In this document: positions 52,301 to 63,605 of the stretch, piece by piece
Layout: each line of letters starts with the position of its first letter
How positions within the stretch are numbered: position 1 is the first letter of the stretch
Assembly (NCBI GenBank): GCA_034620365.1
Contig: JAQGEQ010000146.1
Coordinates: forward strand, 62,001-126,000
Length of the DNA stretch: 64,000 nucleotides
Origin: Pegea sp. RAD2-039
Taxonomy: Eukaryota > Chordata > Thaliacea > Salpida > Salpidae
Direction: 5' to 3'
Made by a program: the position numbers and the translations under genes
Notes under the pieces: model-generated
What the model was told of the DNA's origin: nothing
The model's input: the letters and a program-made list of their open reading frames with translations, nothing else
Databases searched by the model: none

Positions 52301-55300
52301 ATGAAAATTTATTTTCAGATTTGAAGTTTTAATAATGGAAGAAACTAAGGAATGGTTTACAGAAAGTTTTTGTGAAAGTTTAAACCATCTTGGTAAAGAA
52401 TATGATGAATTAATTAATAGTTTTGATACAATTAAAGTGAGTACCCCAATTATTTGATGTAATAACCAATAAATTTCAAATAAATTAGATTAAAATATCG
52501 AAAAAGTCTTAGAATATCCCGGAAGATTGCTTCAATCCATTTTATTGACTTTAAAACTGTAATTCGTCTTCATCTTTCCACTTGTGGACCTTTTCTGATG
52601 TCTCCTGAGAGATGGTCCACATCACCTCCAGTCTAGACATCATCAGATAGGTGGTCCACAAGTAGTTGACTTCAGGGACTGTCAAAAACTTCTTCTTCTT
52701 CAGACATTAGAGCTTTTGTCATCCAAGAACCTCTATAATCCATCATAAGACCCTCTCTTCAATCTAAATCTTTTCTTCGCCCTCTCTGGGGCACTTCTTT
52801 AATTTATTCGAATCTTCATTCAATTAAACAACTTCTTTTGATCTTTAGGAAGAAGAGTTGCTGATCATACAAGATGTGAAAGAAGAAAAGAAAGATCAGA
52901 TTCCGAAAAAGGAGCCTGTGAAACTGAAAAAGTCCCAATCTTCAACATCACGAGTCAAAAGAAAATTCTCTACAATCCAACCGATCTCTAGGATCAGAAA
53001 AAGCTCCTTAGGAGCCGGGAAGACTATCTCAATGTCCAGTGATCACATCAACAACATGAAAAAAGATGAAAGCTCTTCCAAGAACACAGATCACTTTTCA
53101 GTGTCCACCATCTGCCGCAGATTCACTAAACTGACCACCTCTAGTAAGTCCCTGGTCAATTTAGAGCCCTTCCCTGTTCCTGTCGCGTCAGTGACGTCAC
53201 AATCAGAGGATAAGAAACGCTTCCATATGTTGACACCTCCAGTTTTGATGGATGGACAAGTTGTGAGTGATTATCAATATTTATCTTTGAAGAAGAAGCA
53301 ACAAATCTTTGAAGAAGTTGAAGATGAAGGAGGTAGAATCTCAAATGTAGTCCGTGCAATCCGAGAGAAAGTCCCAACGTCGCCTCTCAAGATCTTTCAG
53401 AAAGAATCTTTGCATAAAAACAACAACAACAACAGCGCGCCCTGTCTTTCGTCGCTAGCCCCCTAGTGGTCGTTTTCCCAAATTTGCCGAATCCTTCGAT
53501 TTTCTAATTTCATGTTTAATAAAACGAAAAATAGAAAGATGAGTGAATCTTTGAAAGCTCTTGAAGAGGAAGATACAGGTAGGGAACAAAATATATCTTC
53601 GAGAGGTAGAAGTGAATAGTTGCTAGGCAACAAACCTTCATGCCCTGATCACTGATGGCAAAGGAGTTGATGACAGAAAGTGATCCTTGAAAACGAGAAC
53701 TTCCGATCCCAACTTGCTCACTGATCAATTGAGATACAGATTTGATCATCTGTTGAAGATGAAGATAAGAAATTTGTTTATTTTGAAGATTATAAATAAA
53801 ATTTATAGTTTCAATCTGACAACTTCAACAAATTTATTTTTCAAATAAAAATTTGATTTTACATTTAATTTCAAGAAAAAAAAATTAAAAAATTAATTTA
53901 AATGAAAAATTTATAATTTTAAAACCACCAAACAGAAGATTTGTTTGTGAGACAAGTTATTATTGACTTGGTGTTGGTGGTCGAGGAGTTTTTACAAGTC
54001 AAGGTGCTAGAAGTAAGTGAGCCTTTAGCACCTTCAACCACCAAACACAAGATTTGTTTGTAAGACAAGTTATTATTGACTTGGTGTTGGTGGTCGAGGA
54101 GTTTTTACAAATAAAGGTGCTAGAAGTAAGCGAGTCTTCAGCACCTTCAACCACCAAACATAAGATTTGTTTGTAAGACAAGTTATTATTGACTTGGTGT
54201 TTGTGGTCGAAGAGTTTTTACAAGTCAAGGTGCTAGAAGTAAGTGAGCCTTTAGCACCTTCAACCACCAAACACAAGATTTGTTTGTAAGACAAGTTATT
54301 ATTGACTTGGTGTTGGTGGTCGAGAAGTTTTTACAAGTCAAGATGCTAGAAGCAAGTGAGTCTTCAGCACCTTCAACCACCAAACACAAGATTTGTTTGT
54401 AAGACAAGTTATTATTGACTTGGTGTTGGTGGTCGAGGAGTTTTTACAAATAAAGGTGCTAGAAGTAAGCGAGTCTTCAGCACCTTCAACCACCAAACAT
54501 AAGATTTGTTTGTAAGACAAGTTATTATTGACTTGGTGTTTGTGGTCGAGGAGTTTTTACAAGTCAAGGTGCTAGAAGTAAGTGAGTCTTCAACACCTTC
54601 AATCACCAAACACAAGATTTGTTTGTAAGACAAGTTATTATTGACTTGGTGTTGGTGGTCGAGAAGTTTTTACAAGTCAAGATGCTAGAAGCAAGTGAGT
54701 CTTCAGCACCTTCAACCACCAAACACAAGATTTGTTTGTAAGACAAGTTATTATTGACTTGGTGTTGGTGGTCGAGGAGTTTTTACAAGTCAAGATGCTA
54801 GAAGCAAGTGAGTCTTCAGCACCTTCAACCACCAAACATAAGATTTGTTTGTAAGACAAGTTATTATTGACTTGGTGTTGTCGGTCGAGGAGTTTTTACA
54901 AGTCAAGGTGCTAGAAACAAGTGAGTCTTCAACACCTTCAACCACCAAGCACAAGATTTGTTTATAAGACAAGTTATTATTGACATGGTGTTGTTGGTCG
55001 AGGAGTTTTTACAAGTCAAGATGCTAGAAGCAAGTGAGCCTTTAGCACCTTCAACCACCAAACATAAGATTTGTTTGTAAGACAAGTTATTATTGACTTG
55101 GTATTGTTGGTCGAGGAGTTTTTACAAGTCAAGGTGCTAGAAGTAAGCGAGTCTTCAGCACCTTCAACCACCAAACATAAGATTTGTTTGTAAGACAAGT
55201 TATTATTGACTTGGTGTTGGTGGTCGAGGAGTTTTTACAAGTCAAGGTGCTAGAAGTAAGCGAGTCTTCAGCACCTTCAACCACCAAACATAAGATTTGT

Positions 55301-58300
55301 TTGAAAGACAAGTTATTATTGACTTGGTGTTGGTGGTCGAGGAGTTTTTACAAGTCAAGATGCTAGAAGCAAGTGAGTCTTCAGCACCTTCAACCACCAA
55401 ACAGAAGATTTGTTTGTAAGATAAGTTATTATTGACTTGGTGTTGGTGGTCGAGGAGTTTTTACAAGTCAAGATGCTAGAAGCAAGCGAGTCTTCAGCAC
55501 CTTCAACCACCAAACAGAAGATTTGTTTGTAAGACAAGTTACTATTGACTTAGTTTTGGTGGTCGAGGAGTTTTTACAAGTCAAGGTGCTAGAAGCAAGT
55601 GAGTCTTCAGCACCTTCAACCACCAAACAAAAGATTTGTTTGTAAGATAAGTTATTATTGACTTGTTGTTGGTGGTCGAGGAGTTTTTACAAGTCAAGGT
55701 GCTAGAAGCAAGTGAGTCTTCAGCACCTTCAACCACCAAACACAAGATTTGTTTGTAAGACAAGTTACTATTGACTTGGTGTTGGTGGTCGAGGAGTTTT
55801 TACAAGTCAAGGTGCTAGAAGCAAGTGAGTCTTCAGCACCTTCAACCACCAAACACAAGATTTGTTTGTAAGACAAGTTATTATTGACTTGGTGTTGGTG
55901 GTCGAGGAGTTTTTACAAGTCAAGGTGCTAGAAGCAAGTGAGTCTTCAGCACCTTCAACCACCAAACAAAAGATTTGTTTGTAAGACAAGTTATTATTGA
56001 CTTGGTGTTGGTAGTCGAGGAGTTTTTACAAGTCAAGGTGCTAGAAGCAATTGAGACATATGATCTTAAAAGTGATGAAGAATAATATTTAGGAAGATGA
56101 AACGTGACTGACTTGTTGTTGTGATCTTGTGAAACCATGGCAACTGTTTAAAGTATAATTCTTCCTTAGTAACAAGTAGAGTAAGGCACAAGCTTCACTT
56201 CGTGTAGATGCTAATTGTGAATTGCATGATTTGAGGGTCTGGTAGATAAAACTGCTACAAATGTGATGTGATCCACGAAAAAGAACATTTGGAAACTGAA
56301 ATAATCCTAAAGATGAAGATTCAGTGATGTAGAGATCAAGTGATCACTTTGCCGATGACTAATCGAAGCGACGCAAACGCTTCTTGCAAGGTTCGCTCTG
56401 ATTGGTTGATTTGAAGGAAGTTTAATAAAAGTCCTATGATCCTCATCATCATCTTGTTGTCAGGCTTGTTCAGTTGTTTCTATGGAAACAGGTGATGACG
56501 TCACCATGAAGTTGCAATGGGTCGTATGTACCTTAAAGTATCTTGTGTAGTCAGAGATCACATCTAAGATGATTAATCCAATTTGTGAAGATAAATTAGA
56601 TAATAGAAGAAGTTCTTTTTCATCATCTGACTCGTTGGTCACTGAATCACAAACGTCACGTGATCTGATCTTTCAGATTCGGGGAATTACCTGATCCATA
56701 AGCATCTGCTATAATCTTCAAATTTTTGTTGTAATTGGTTGATGACGTCATCTTCACGCGAACCGGTAGTGTTCTTGCCTTCGTCGTTGAACTTAGTGGT
56801 CTGTAGATGTCGATTGGTTGCTAGGTAACGACGATAAAGACACAACTTACTTGACGACGTTTGAATTTTTCTTTTTACTTTTATATTGAAATTGTTTCAA
56901 CGAAATTCTGCAAAATATCGACGACTTAGCAGCTCCACCTAGCGGACCACTTTACTTACTCGAGAACTTCGATGAAATCAGCGATTTCTGAAGACGTTGA
57001 ATTCTTCCAGAAGCTCCAAAGAGCATCCACCGGAAGATTTTCGACAATTTGAAGAAAACAAAGAAGCAAATTTTGAATTTCAAAAAGTTCACATTTATCT
57101 TGATGTTCTATAACTATCATTGAAGAACTCGCAATACTCGGCGTCGCACTCTGTAACAACGATGACGTCATCAGTGACGTCATCAACTACATCATATCAC
57201 GTACTTTGTTGTAGAAAGAATCGATGCTAGGTGCAAACGAACCGCGATTGCCACGAAGCATCAAACTTGACGAAGGGTTTGCTAAAATGATGATGACGTC
57301 ATAAATCTGTTGCTACTAGCAACCAAGCTACTTACCAATCGCGTTTTTGACGTAATTATCGACGGTTTTTTTGAGTCGTAGACTCGATTGAAGAGAATTA
57401 GTCGAATCATCAATTCCCTAGCAACAATAATAACAAGTTGCTTAGCAACAACAATAATAACAAATTGCTTAGCAACAACAATAATAACGATTTGCTTAAC
57501 AACAACAGCAATAATAAGTTGCTTAGCAACAACAATATTAACGAATTGCTTAGCGACAACAATAATAACAAACTGCTTAGCGACAAGAATAATAACGAAT
57601 TGCTTAACAACAACACTAATAACAAGTTGCTTAATAACAACAATAATAACAAACTGCTTAACAACAGCACTAATAACAAATTGCTTAACAACAACAATAA
57701 TAACGAATTGCTTAACAACAATAATAGCAAATTGCTTAGCAACAACAATAATAACGAATTGCTTAGCAACAACAATAATAACGATTTGCTTAACAACAAC
57801 AGCAATAATAAGTTGCTTAGCAACAACAATATTAACGAATTGCTTAGCGACAACAATAATAACAAACTGCTTAGCGACAAGAATAATAACGAATTGCTTA
57901 ACAACAACACTAATAACAAGTTGCTTAATAACAACAATAATAACAAACTGCTTAACAACAGCACTAATAACAAATTGCTTAACAACAACAATAATAACGA
58001 ATTGCTTAACAACAATAATAACAAATTGCTTAGCAGCAACAATAATAATGAATTGCTTAGCAACAACAATAATAACAAATTGCTTAGCAACAACAATAAT
58101 AACGAATTGCTTAGCAACAACAATAATAACGAACTGCTTAGCAACAACAATAATAACAAATTGCTTACCAACAACAATAATAACAAATTGCTTAGCAACA
58201 ACAATAATAACAAACTGCTTAGCAACAACAATAATAACGAATTGCTTAACAACAACAGCAATAATAAGTTGCTTAGCAACAACAATAATAACAAGTTGCT

Positions 58301-61300
58301 TAGCAACAACAATAATAACAAATTGCTTAGCAACAACAATAATAACAAATTGCTTAGCAACAACAATAATAACAAACTGCTTAGAAACAACAATAATAAC
58401 GAATTGCTTAACAACAACAGCAATAATAAGTTGCTTAGCAACAACAATAACAACAAGTTGCTTAGCAACAACAATAATAACAAACTGCTTAGCAACAACA
58501 ATAATAACAAACTGCTTAGCAACAACAATAATAACGAATTGCTTACCAACAACAATAATAACGAATTGCTTACCAACAACAATAATAACGAATTGCTTAG
58601 CAACAACAATAATAACAAACTGCTTAACAACAGCACTAATAACAAATTGCTTAGCAACAACAATAATAACAAACTGCTTAGCAACAACAATAATAACGAT
58701 TTGCTTAACAACAACAGCAATAATAAGTTGCTTAGCAACAACAATATTAACGAATTGCTTAGCGACAAGAATAATAACGAATTGCTTAACAACAACAATA
58801 ATAACGAATTGCTTACCAACAACAATAATAACAAACTGCTTAGCAACAACAATAACAACGAATTGCTTAGCAACAACAATAATAACAAATTGCTTAGCAA
58901 CAACAGCAATAATAAGTTGCTTAGCAACAACAATAATAACGAATTGCTTAGCAACAACAATAATAACAAATTGCTTAGCAACAACAATAATAACAAATTG
59001 CTTAGCAACAACAATAATAACAAATTGCTTAGCAACAACAATAATAACGAATTGCTTAGCAACAACAATAATAACAAATTGCTTACCAACAACAATAGTA
59101 ACGAATTGCTTACCAACAACAATAATAACGAATTGCTTAGCAACAACAATAATAACAAACTGCTTAACAACAACAATAATAACGAATTGCTTACCAACAA
59201 CAATAATAACAAACTGCTTAGCAACAACAATAATAACGATTTGCTTAACAACAACAGCAATAATAAGTTGCTTAGCAACAACAATATTAACGAATTGCTT
59301 AGCGACAAGAATAATAACGAATTGCTTAACAACAACACTAATAACAAGTTGCTTAATAACAACAATAATGACAAATTGCTTAGCAGCAACAATAATAACG
59401 AATTGCTTAGCAACAACAATAATAACGAATTGCTTAGCAACAACAATAATAACGAATTGCTTAGCAACAACAATAATAACAAATTGCTTACCAACAACAA
59501 TAATAACGAATTGCTTCGCAACAACAATAATAACAAATTGCTTAGCAACAACAATAACAACGGATTGCTTAGCAACAACAATAATAACAAATTGCTTAGC
59601 AACAACAATAATAACAAATTGCTTACCAACAACAATAATAACGAATTGCTTACCAACAACAATAATAACGAATTGCTTACCAACAACAATAATAACAAAC
59701 TGCTTAGCAACAACAATAATAACGAATTGCTTAGCAACAACAATAATAACAAATTGCTTAGAAACAACAATAATAACAAACTGCTTAGCAACAACAGCAA
59801 TAATAAGTTGCTTAGCAACAACAATAATAACGAATTGCTTAGTAACAACAATAATAACAAATTGCTTAGCAACAACAATAATAACAAATTGCTTAGCAAC
59901 AACAATAGTAACAAATTGCTCAGCAACAACAATGATTACGAATTGCTTAGCAACAACAATAATAACAAACTGCTTAGCAACAACAATAATAACAAATTGC
60001 TTACCAACAACAATAATAACAAACTGCTTAGCAACAACAATAATAACAAATTGCTTACCAACAACAATAATAACGAATTGCTTAGCAACAACAATAATAA
60101 CAAATTGCTTAACAACAGCAGCAATAAGTTGCTTAGCAACAACAATAATAATATTAAATTGCTTAACAACAACAATAATGAAAAGTTGCTTAGCAACCTT
60201 GCTTAGTTACCATTTTGATTTCATTTTCTTTGACGTTACGAAGAAGGTCGATATTATCGAGAAGTATTCGAAGAAATGGAAGATAAAGTGAAGCGATTCG
60301 CGATTTCTTCTCTTTTGTTTGATATCTAATTCAAAATAACTTTTTTTATTTTTTCATTTTTTTTTATCAACTCAACCTGTCATCAAATATATGCTTCGCG
60401 AGAATATCGCGGAATGTTTCTATAGCAATCCATCGAATATCTGGTGACGCATGTAGCGCTGATGACGTATGTTGTAGAAGTAATCCAACAATAAAATGAT
60501 TTCGACAAAAACTATCACTCATTGATAAATGATAATCTGAAAATTTAAAATTTCATCCGCTAGAAGTCGCTAGAGAGTTAAAACAAACCAGTTTTGGAGA
60601 CGGGGGCAAGCGGAAGGTTTAGAGGGATGTAATGCTCATGACTACAAATAATTCGAAAAAATTTGAATTTGCATTCAAATAGCGTCTAAAAGAAAAAAAC
60701 TTTTCGATTAGCAACCTTTGAACCTTTCATTTATTATTAAAACGCCTCAGCCAGATGTCCACACGTTTAATTATTAACAGTGATGACGTCATCGTGCTAA
60801 TGACGTCATGTAGTGTAATAGCGCAGCAAATAGCGATGTGCAGAGAAGCAACAGGTGCTTCTATTATCCGGAATTATTTTTAAGTTTCCAATTTTAGCTT
60901 TTTTGTGGTATTTCCAAAATTTACAAGAAAGTACTTGATGGGTTTTCGAACCTTTGGATCATTTGAGGAAAAAAAGGAGAGATAGATGTTGATGAGTTTG
61001 AAGATGAAGCCTCTGTCAAGAAGATTGAAGCTTTGTTTGAAGAGTGTCGCGAGACTTTCATTCGCATTTGAAGTTTCTTTCACCAAATTCTAAAAAAACA
61101 AATAAAAAAAAATTCCAAACTTTTTTTCAACAATTTTGTTTTTCAACAAATTTTTTTGTTTCTTTTTTATTTCAGCGAATAGCGGAAATAGCGCTTATGA
61201 CGTCATCGAATCAGAGCACTGATGTCATCGAATTAGTGCTCTGACGTCATAATCGATAAAGACTCGATTACTGGTTGATCGGTGAAAGCAGGCAAGTTAC

Positions 61301-62150
61301 GACTTGTTGGAAATTCCATCAAACAAACGCGACGGTTGCTAAGCAACGAAAATCGCGTTTTGGGCGACGAAAGGTCGCGAAATGGGGTACCTGCCAACTG
61401 GTCACTATTCGGCTACTGATTATTTTTGTTAATTCCAATAAAGTTTGATTGAAAGATCTTGGAAACCTTTTATTCCGTTCTTCCTTGATTCTATGACAAA
61501 AAACTGATGACGTCATCATCGCTCGAGTGGTGATGACGTCACACTCACTTGCCGGTGAATACGAGATGTTGCGAGATGCTCTTGATGATGATGTCAAAGA
61601 AGAAAGAGCAATGTTGGATAAGCAACTTATGGACCAGGTCATTGGCTGGTCGACTTAGGACCGCTGTCATGGCTGTCAGGACTTCTTCATGGACAGTCTT
61701 GCTATCATATCCGTCCCATTGTGACGTCACAAACACGACCTGATCGATTTGAAGATGAGATGACGTCATCAGTGATGATAGTCATACCTCGATGTAGTGA
61801 TGAAGTTCCTTTTGATGGTTACAGCCGTGGCAAAGGGCCACAATGTGGACCAGTTGGACCAGACATTCATTTTGACATTGACTTGATAATCGAGGTTCAG
61901 TCAATAAGCGAAAAATCGCGTTTAAAACAACGGGAAGAAAGCGAATCGTCACGCTTTGTTGCACATCAGTCAGTTTACTGAGAGTCTTGATAAGATCTGA
62001 GTCAGAAGTTGAAGATCCTGAAGTGAATCGTTGACAGCAGTCAAAGAAACTGTGTAAGTTCGAATCAGATGTAACCAGGGACGAAACGAGATTCAGCCGG
62101 ACTTGAAAGAGCGGACGCCCGCCATCTACCCATCGAACGTCCGATGTCTG
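49394..62150 (-). CDS. Dedicator of cytokinesis, DOCK-D/zizimin (DOCK9/10/11), C-terminal 1258 aa; 5' part outside window
   Basis: Twenty-six exons: 62150-61788, 61739-61549, 61490-61391, 61089-60952, 60685-60589, 60536-60372, 60311-60211, 57417-57336, 57281-57205, 57150-56960, 56907-56851, 56800-56691, 56641-56532, 56464-56348, 56295-56113, 53749-53636, 51774-51559, 51504-51447, 51400-51291, 51245-51123, 51076-50921, 50870-50766, 50715-50505, 50194-50004, 49957-49857 and 49703-49394; 3777 nt in phase. Early exons match the DOCK9 core ([19 protein letters not shown]-like [31 protein letters not shown]). [17 protein letters not shown] leads to the DHR2 GEF domain: [18 protein letters not shown]-like [40 protein letters not shown]. 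The VNAGPL loop is the nucleotide sensor. DOCK-D proteins activate Cdc42 (DOCK10 also Rac). PH and DHR1 exons are not seen and must lie beyond the right edge if the gene is whole. Confidence 0.92.
52335..53466 (+). CDS. Nested two-exon gene of unknown function, opposite strand to DOCK
   Basis: Exons 52335-52436 and 52849-53466 give 239 aa, with a GTGAGT donor and tttag acceptor in phase 0. The gene lies wholly inside the 1.86-kb DOCK intron 53635-51775. The first exon encodes an acidic helical segment ([20 protein letters not shown]). The second begins acidic, then turns basic and Ser/Lys-rich ([17 protein letters not shown]), and has a C-terminal block [20 protein letters not shown] followed by [13 protein letters not shown]. 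It looks like a nuclear, phosphorylatable, mostly disordered protein. I do not recognise the family. The alternative is a non-coding antisense transcript, but 206 uninterrupted codons in a mixed-composition exon favour coding. Confidence 0.62.
52580..52663. ncRNA. Candidate hairpin in a nested intron
   Basis: The arm ACTTGTGGACC plus TTTTCTGATGTCT (52580-52603) pairs with AGACATCATCAGATAGG plus TGGTCCACAAGT (52635-52663). There is an 11-bp perfect base, two small bulges and about 10 more pairs, closing a loop of about 31 nt. It lies in the intron of the nested plus-strand gene and antisense in a DOCK intron. Size and shape fit a miRNA precursor or a structured intronic element. Expression is unknown and a chance inverted repeat is possible. 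Confidence 0.35.
53923..56050. repeat. 113-bp satellite array in a DOCK intron
   Basis: About 18.8 tandem copies of a 113-bp unit. Landmarks in each unit are ttcaaccaccaaacacaaga, ttgtttgtaagacaagttat, tattgacttggtgttggtgg, tcgaggagtttttacaagtc and aaggtgctagaagcaagtga. Copies are mostly over 90% alike. A three-unit (339-bp) higher-order repeat is seen: the block with acaaataaaggtgctag at about 54107 recurs at about 54446. It occupies most of the 2363-nt intron 56112-53750. Open frames of about 60 codons on the minus strand repeat every 113 bp and are periodicity artefacts. Confidence 0.95.
57418..60202. repeat. 27-bp minisatellite filling an entire DOCK intron
   Basis: About 103 copies of a 27-bp unit made of aacaacaataataac then aaattgcttagc (variants gaattgc, aagttgc, aaactgc, gcttacc, gcttaac). 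Blocks of about 294 bp are duplicated at the left end (start about 57487 and 57781). Because 27 is a multiple of three and stops are absent, three frames stay open for 840-967 codons; these are not genes. The array abuts the DOCK splice donor (60210) and acceptor (57418) within a few bases, so the 2793-nt intron is almost entirely repeat. Confidence 0.96.
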
Positions 62151-62679
62151 CTGCAACATATAATGTGGTTAAAACTGTGAGATTATTGGCGCGTGACGTC
62201 ATAAACGCGCTTCCTTTTGCGCAATTGCAGTTCAGATAGCTTCCGTGTTAGAGGTGAAAGTCACGTCACGTGACGTCAGTAGCGATTAAGGAAGAAGTAA
62301 GCAGAAGTTGAAATACTTTGAAGCTGACCATGACGTCATGAAGTCGAGATGACGTAGGCGAGAAAGTAGAGAAGAAAAAGGATTTGATGAAAGCAAATAT
62401 TTGAAATGTGGCCAGTCACGTGACCCTTGCTTTTAATGGAAAAATTTTTCTTCTTTTTTCACAACAAGAATTTGACTTGAACCACAAATATTCGAAGAAT
62501 CGCGGAATGAACGCGAAAAAGAGTTTTTTGAAAAAAGAGAAAGTCGCGAATAGCGAGAAATAGAATGAAGTGAGTAGGTAGTTAGTGGTTATAAAGAGAT
62601 GACAGCGGTTAGCTCAGTTAGTAGATGGCAACGTTTTAAAGACAAGCTGCTGATAAAAGACGACAAAAGCAAGTGGATG

Positions 62680-63312
62680 GTTGTTAGAAGCAAGTATATG
62701 GTTGTAGATGGTGTTAGATGGTTGTAGATGGTATTAGATGGTTGTGGAAAGTATTAGATGGTTGTAGATGGTGTTAGATGGTTGTGGAAAGTATTAGATG
62801 GTTGTAGATGGTTGTAGATGGTGTTAGATGGTTGTAGAAAGTATTAGATGGTTGTAGAAAGTATTAGATGGTTGTGGAAAGTATTAGATGGTTGTGGAAA
62901 GTATTAGATGGTTGTAGAAAGTATTAGATGGTTGTAGAAAGTATTAGATGGTTGTGGAAAGTATTAGATGGTTGTAGAAAGTATTAGATGGTTGTAGATG
63001 GTGTTAGATGGTTGTAGATGGTGTTAGATGGTTGTAGAAAGTATTAGATGGTTGTGGAAAGTATTAGATGGTTGTGGAAAGTATTAGATGGTTGTAGAAA
63101 GTATTAGATGGTTGTGGAAAGTATTAGATGGTTGTAGATGGTGTTAGATGGTTGTAGATGGTGTTAGATGGTTGTGGAAAGTATTAGATGATTGTGGAAA
63201 GTATTAGATGGTTGTGGAAAGTATTAGATAGTTGTAGAAAGTATTAGATGGTTGTAGATGGTGTTAGATGGTTGTAGATGGTGTTAGATGGTTGTAGATA
63301 GTGTTAGATGAT
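62680..63312 (+). repeat. 20-bp minisatellite upstream of the collagen-like gene
   Basis: About 31 copies of a 20-bp unit in two interspersed forms: gtattagatggttgtrgaaa and gtgttagatggttgtagatg. The order of the two forms is irregular. It lies between the last DOCK exon in the window and the collagen-like start codon. If DOCK continues rightward, it is another array in a DOCK intron. Confidence 0.95.
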
Positions 63313-63475
63313 GTCGTTTGTTTGTTTTTGTCAACAGTAGCAATTACTAGCAAGCTGCAAATATCAACCAATCAGCTTTCTAGTTTTATTTGATCAGCTG
63401 ATTTAATTTGTAAGTTCGATTTAAGCAAATGAACTTCACCAATGTTTTCATAAAAGCCAACTACAATTATGTGGT

Positions 63476-63560
63476 TGATGACGTCACCAATACTTCGATG
63501 ATGACGTCATTTAATACCTCGATGATGACGTCATTCAATACCTCGATGATGACGTCATTT
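63476..63560. promoter_or_regulatory. Four CRE palindromes upstream of the collagen-like gene
   Basis: Four TGACGTCA sites at about 24-25-bp spacing. The last three share flanks of the type cgatgatgacgtcattyaat. They end about 45 bp before the ATG at 63606. The arrangement fits a bZIP (CREB/ATF)-responsive promoter created by tandem duplication. TGACGTCA is widespread in this half of the window, so the specific regulatory role is uncertain. Confidence 0.5.
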
Positions 63561-63605
63561 AATTGATACAATTACTTTTTTTTCAGAAGTTAAAAACCAA
63601 TAAAA

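Noticed and set aside
53999-56138. Series of about 60-codon minus-strand ORFs starting [13 protein letters not shown]
   Set aside because: They recur exactly every 113 bp with the satellite period, lie inside a DOCK intron and show no coding signature beyond repetition.
57388-60291. Very long open frames (967 and 922 codons on plus, 840 on minus) in low-complexity Thr/Ile/Asn or Leu sequence
   Set aside because: They are produced by a 27-bp tandem repeat whose length is a multiple of three and which lacks stop codons in several frames on both strands. The interval is an intron of DOCK with well-supported exons on each side.
61721-61981. 86-codon plus-strand ORF starting [13 protein letters not shown]
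   Set aside because: It is antisense to two well-supported DOCK exons (62150-61788 and 61739-61549) and has no family match.
62605-62680. tRNA-like A-box (ggttagctcagttagtaga)
   Set aside because: No matching D-stem, no anticodon stem of correct geometry and no GGTTCRANTCC T-arm within range; probably chance similarity.
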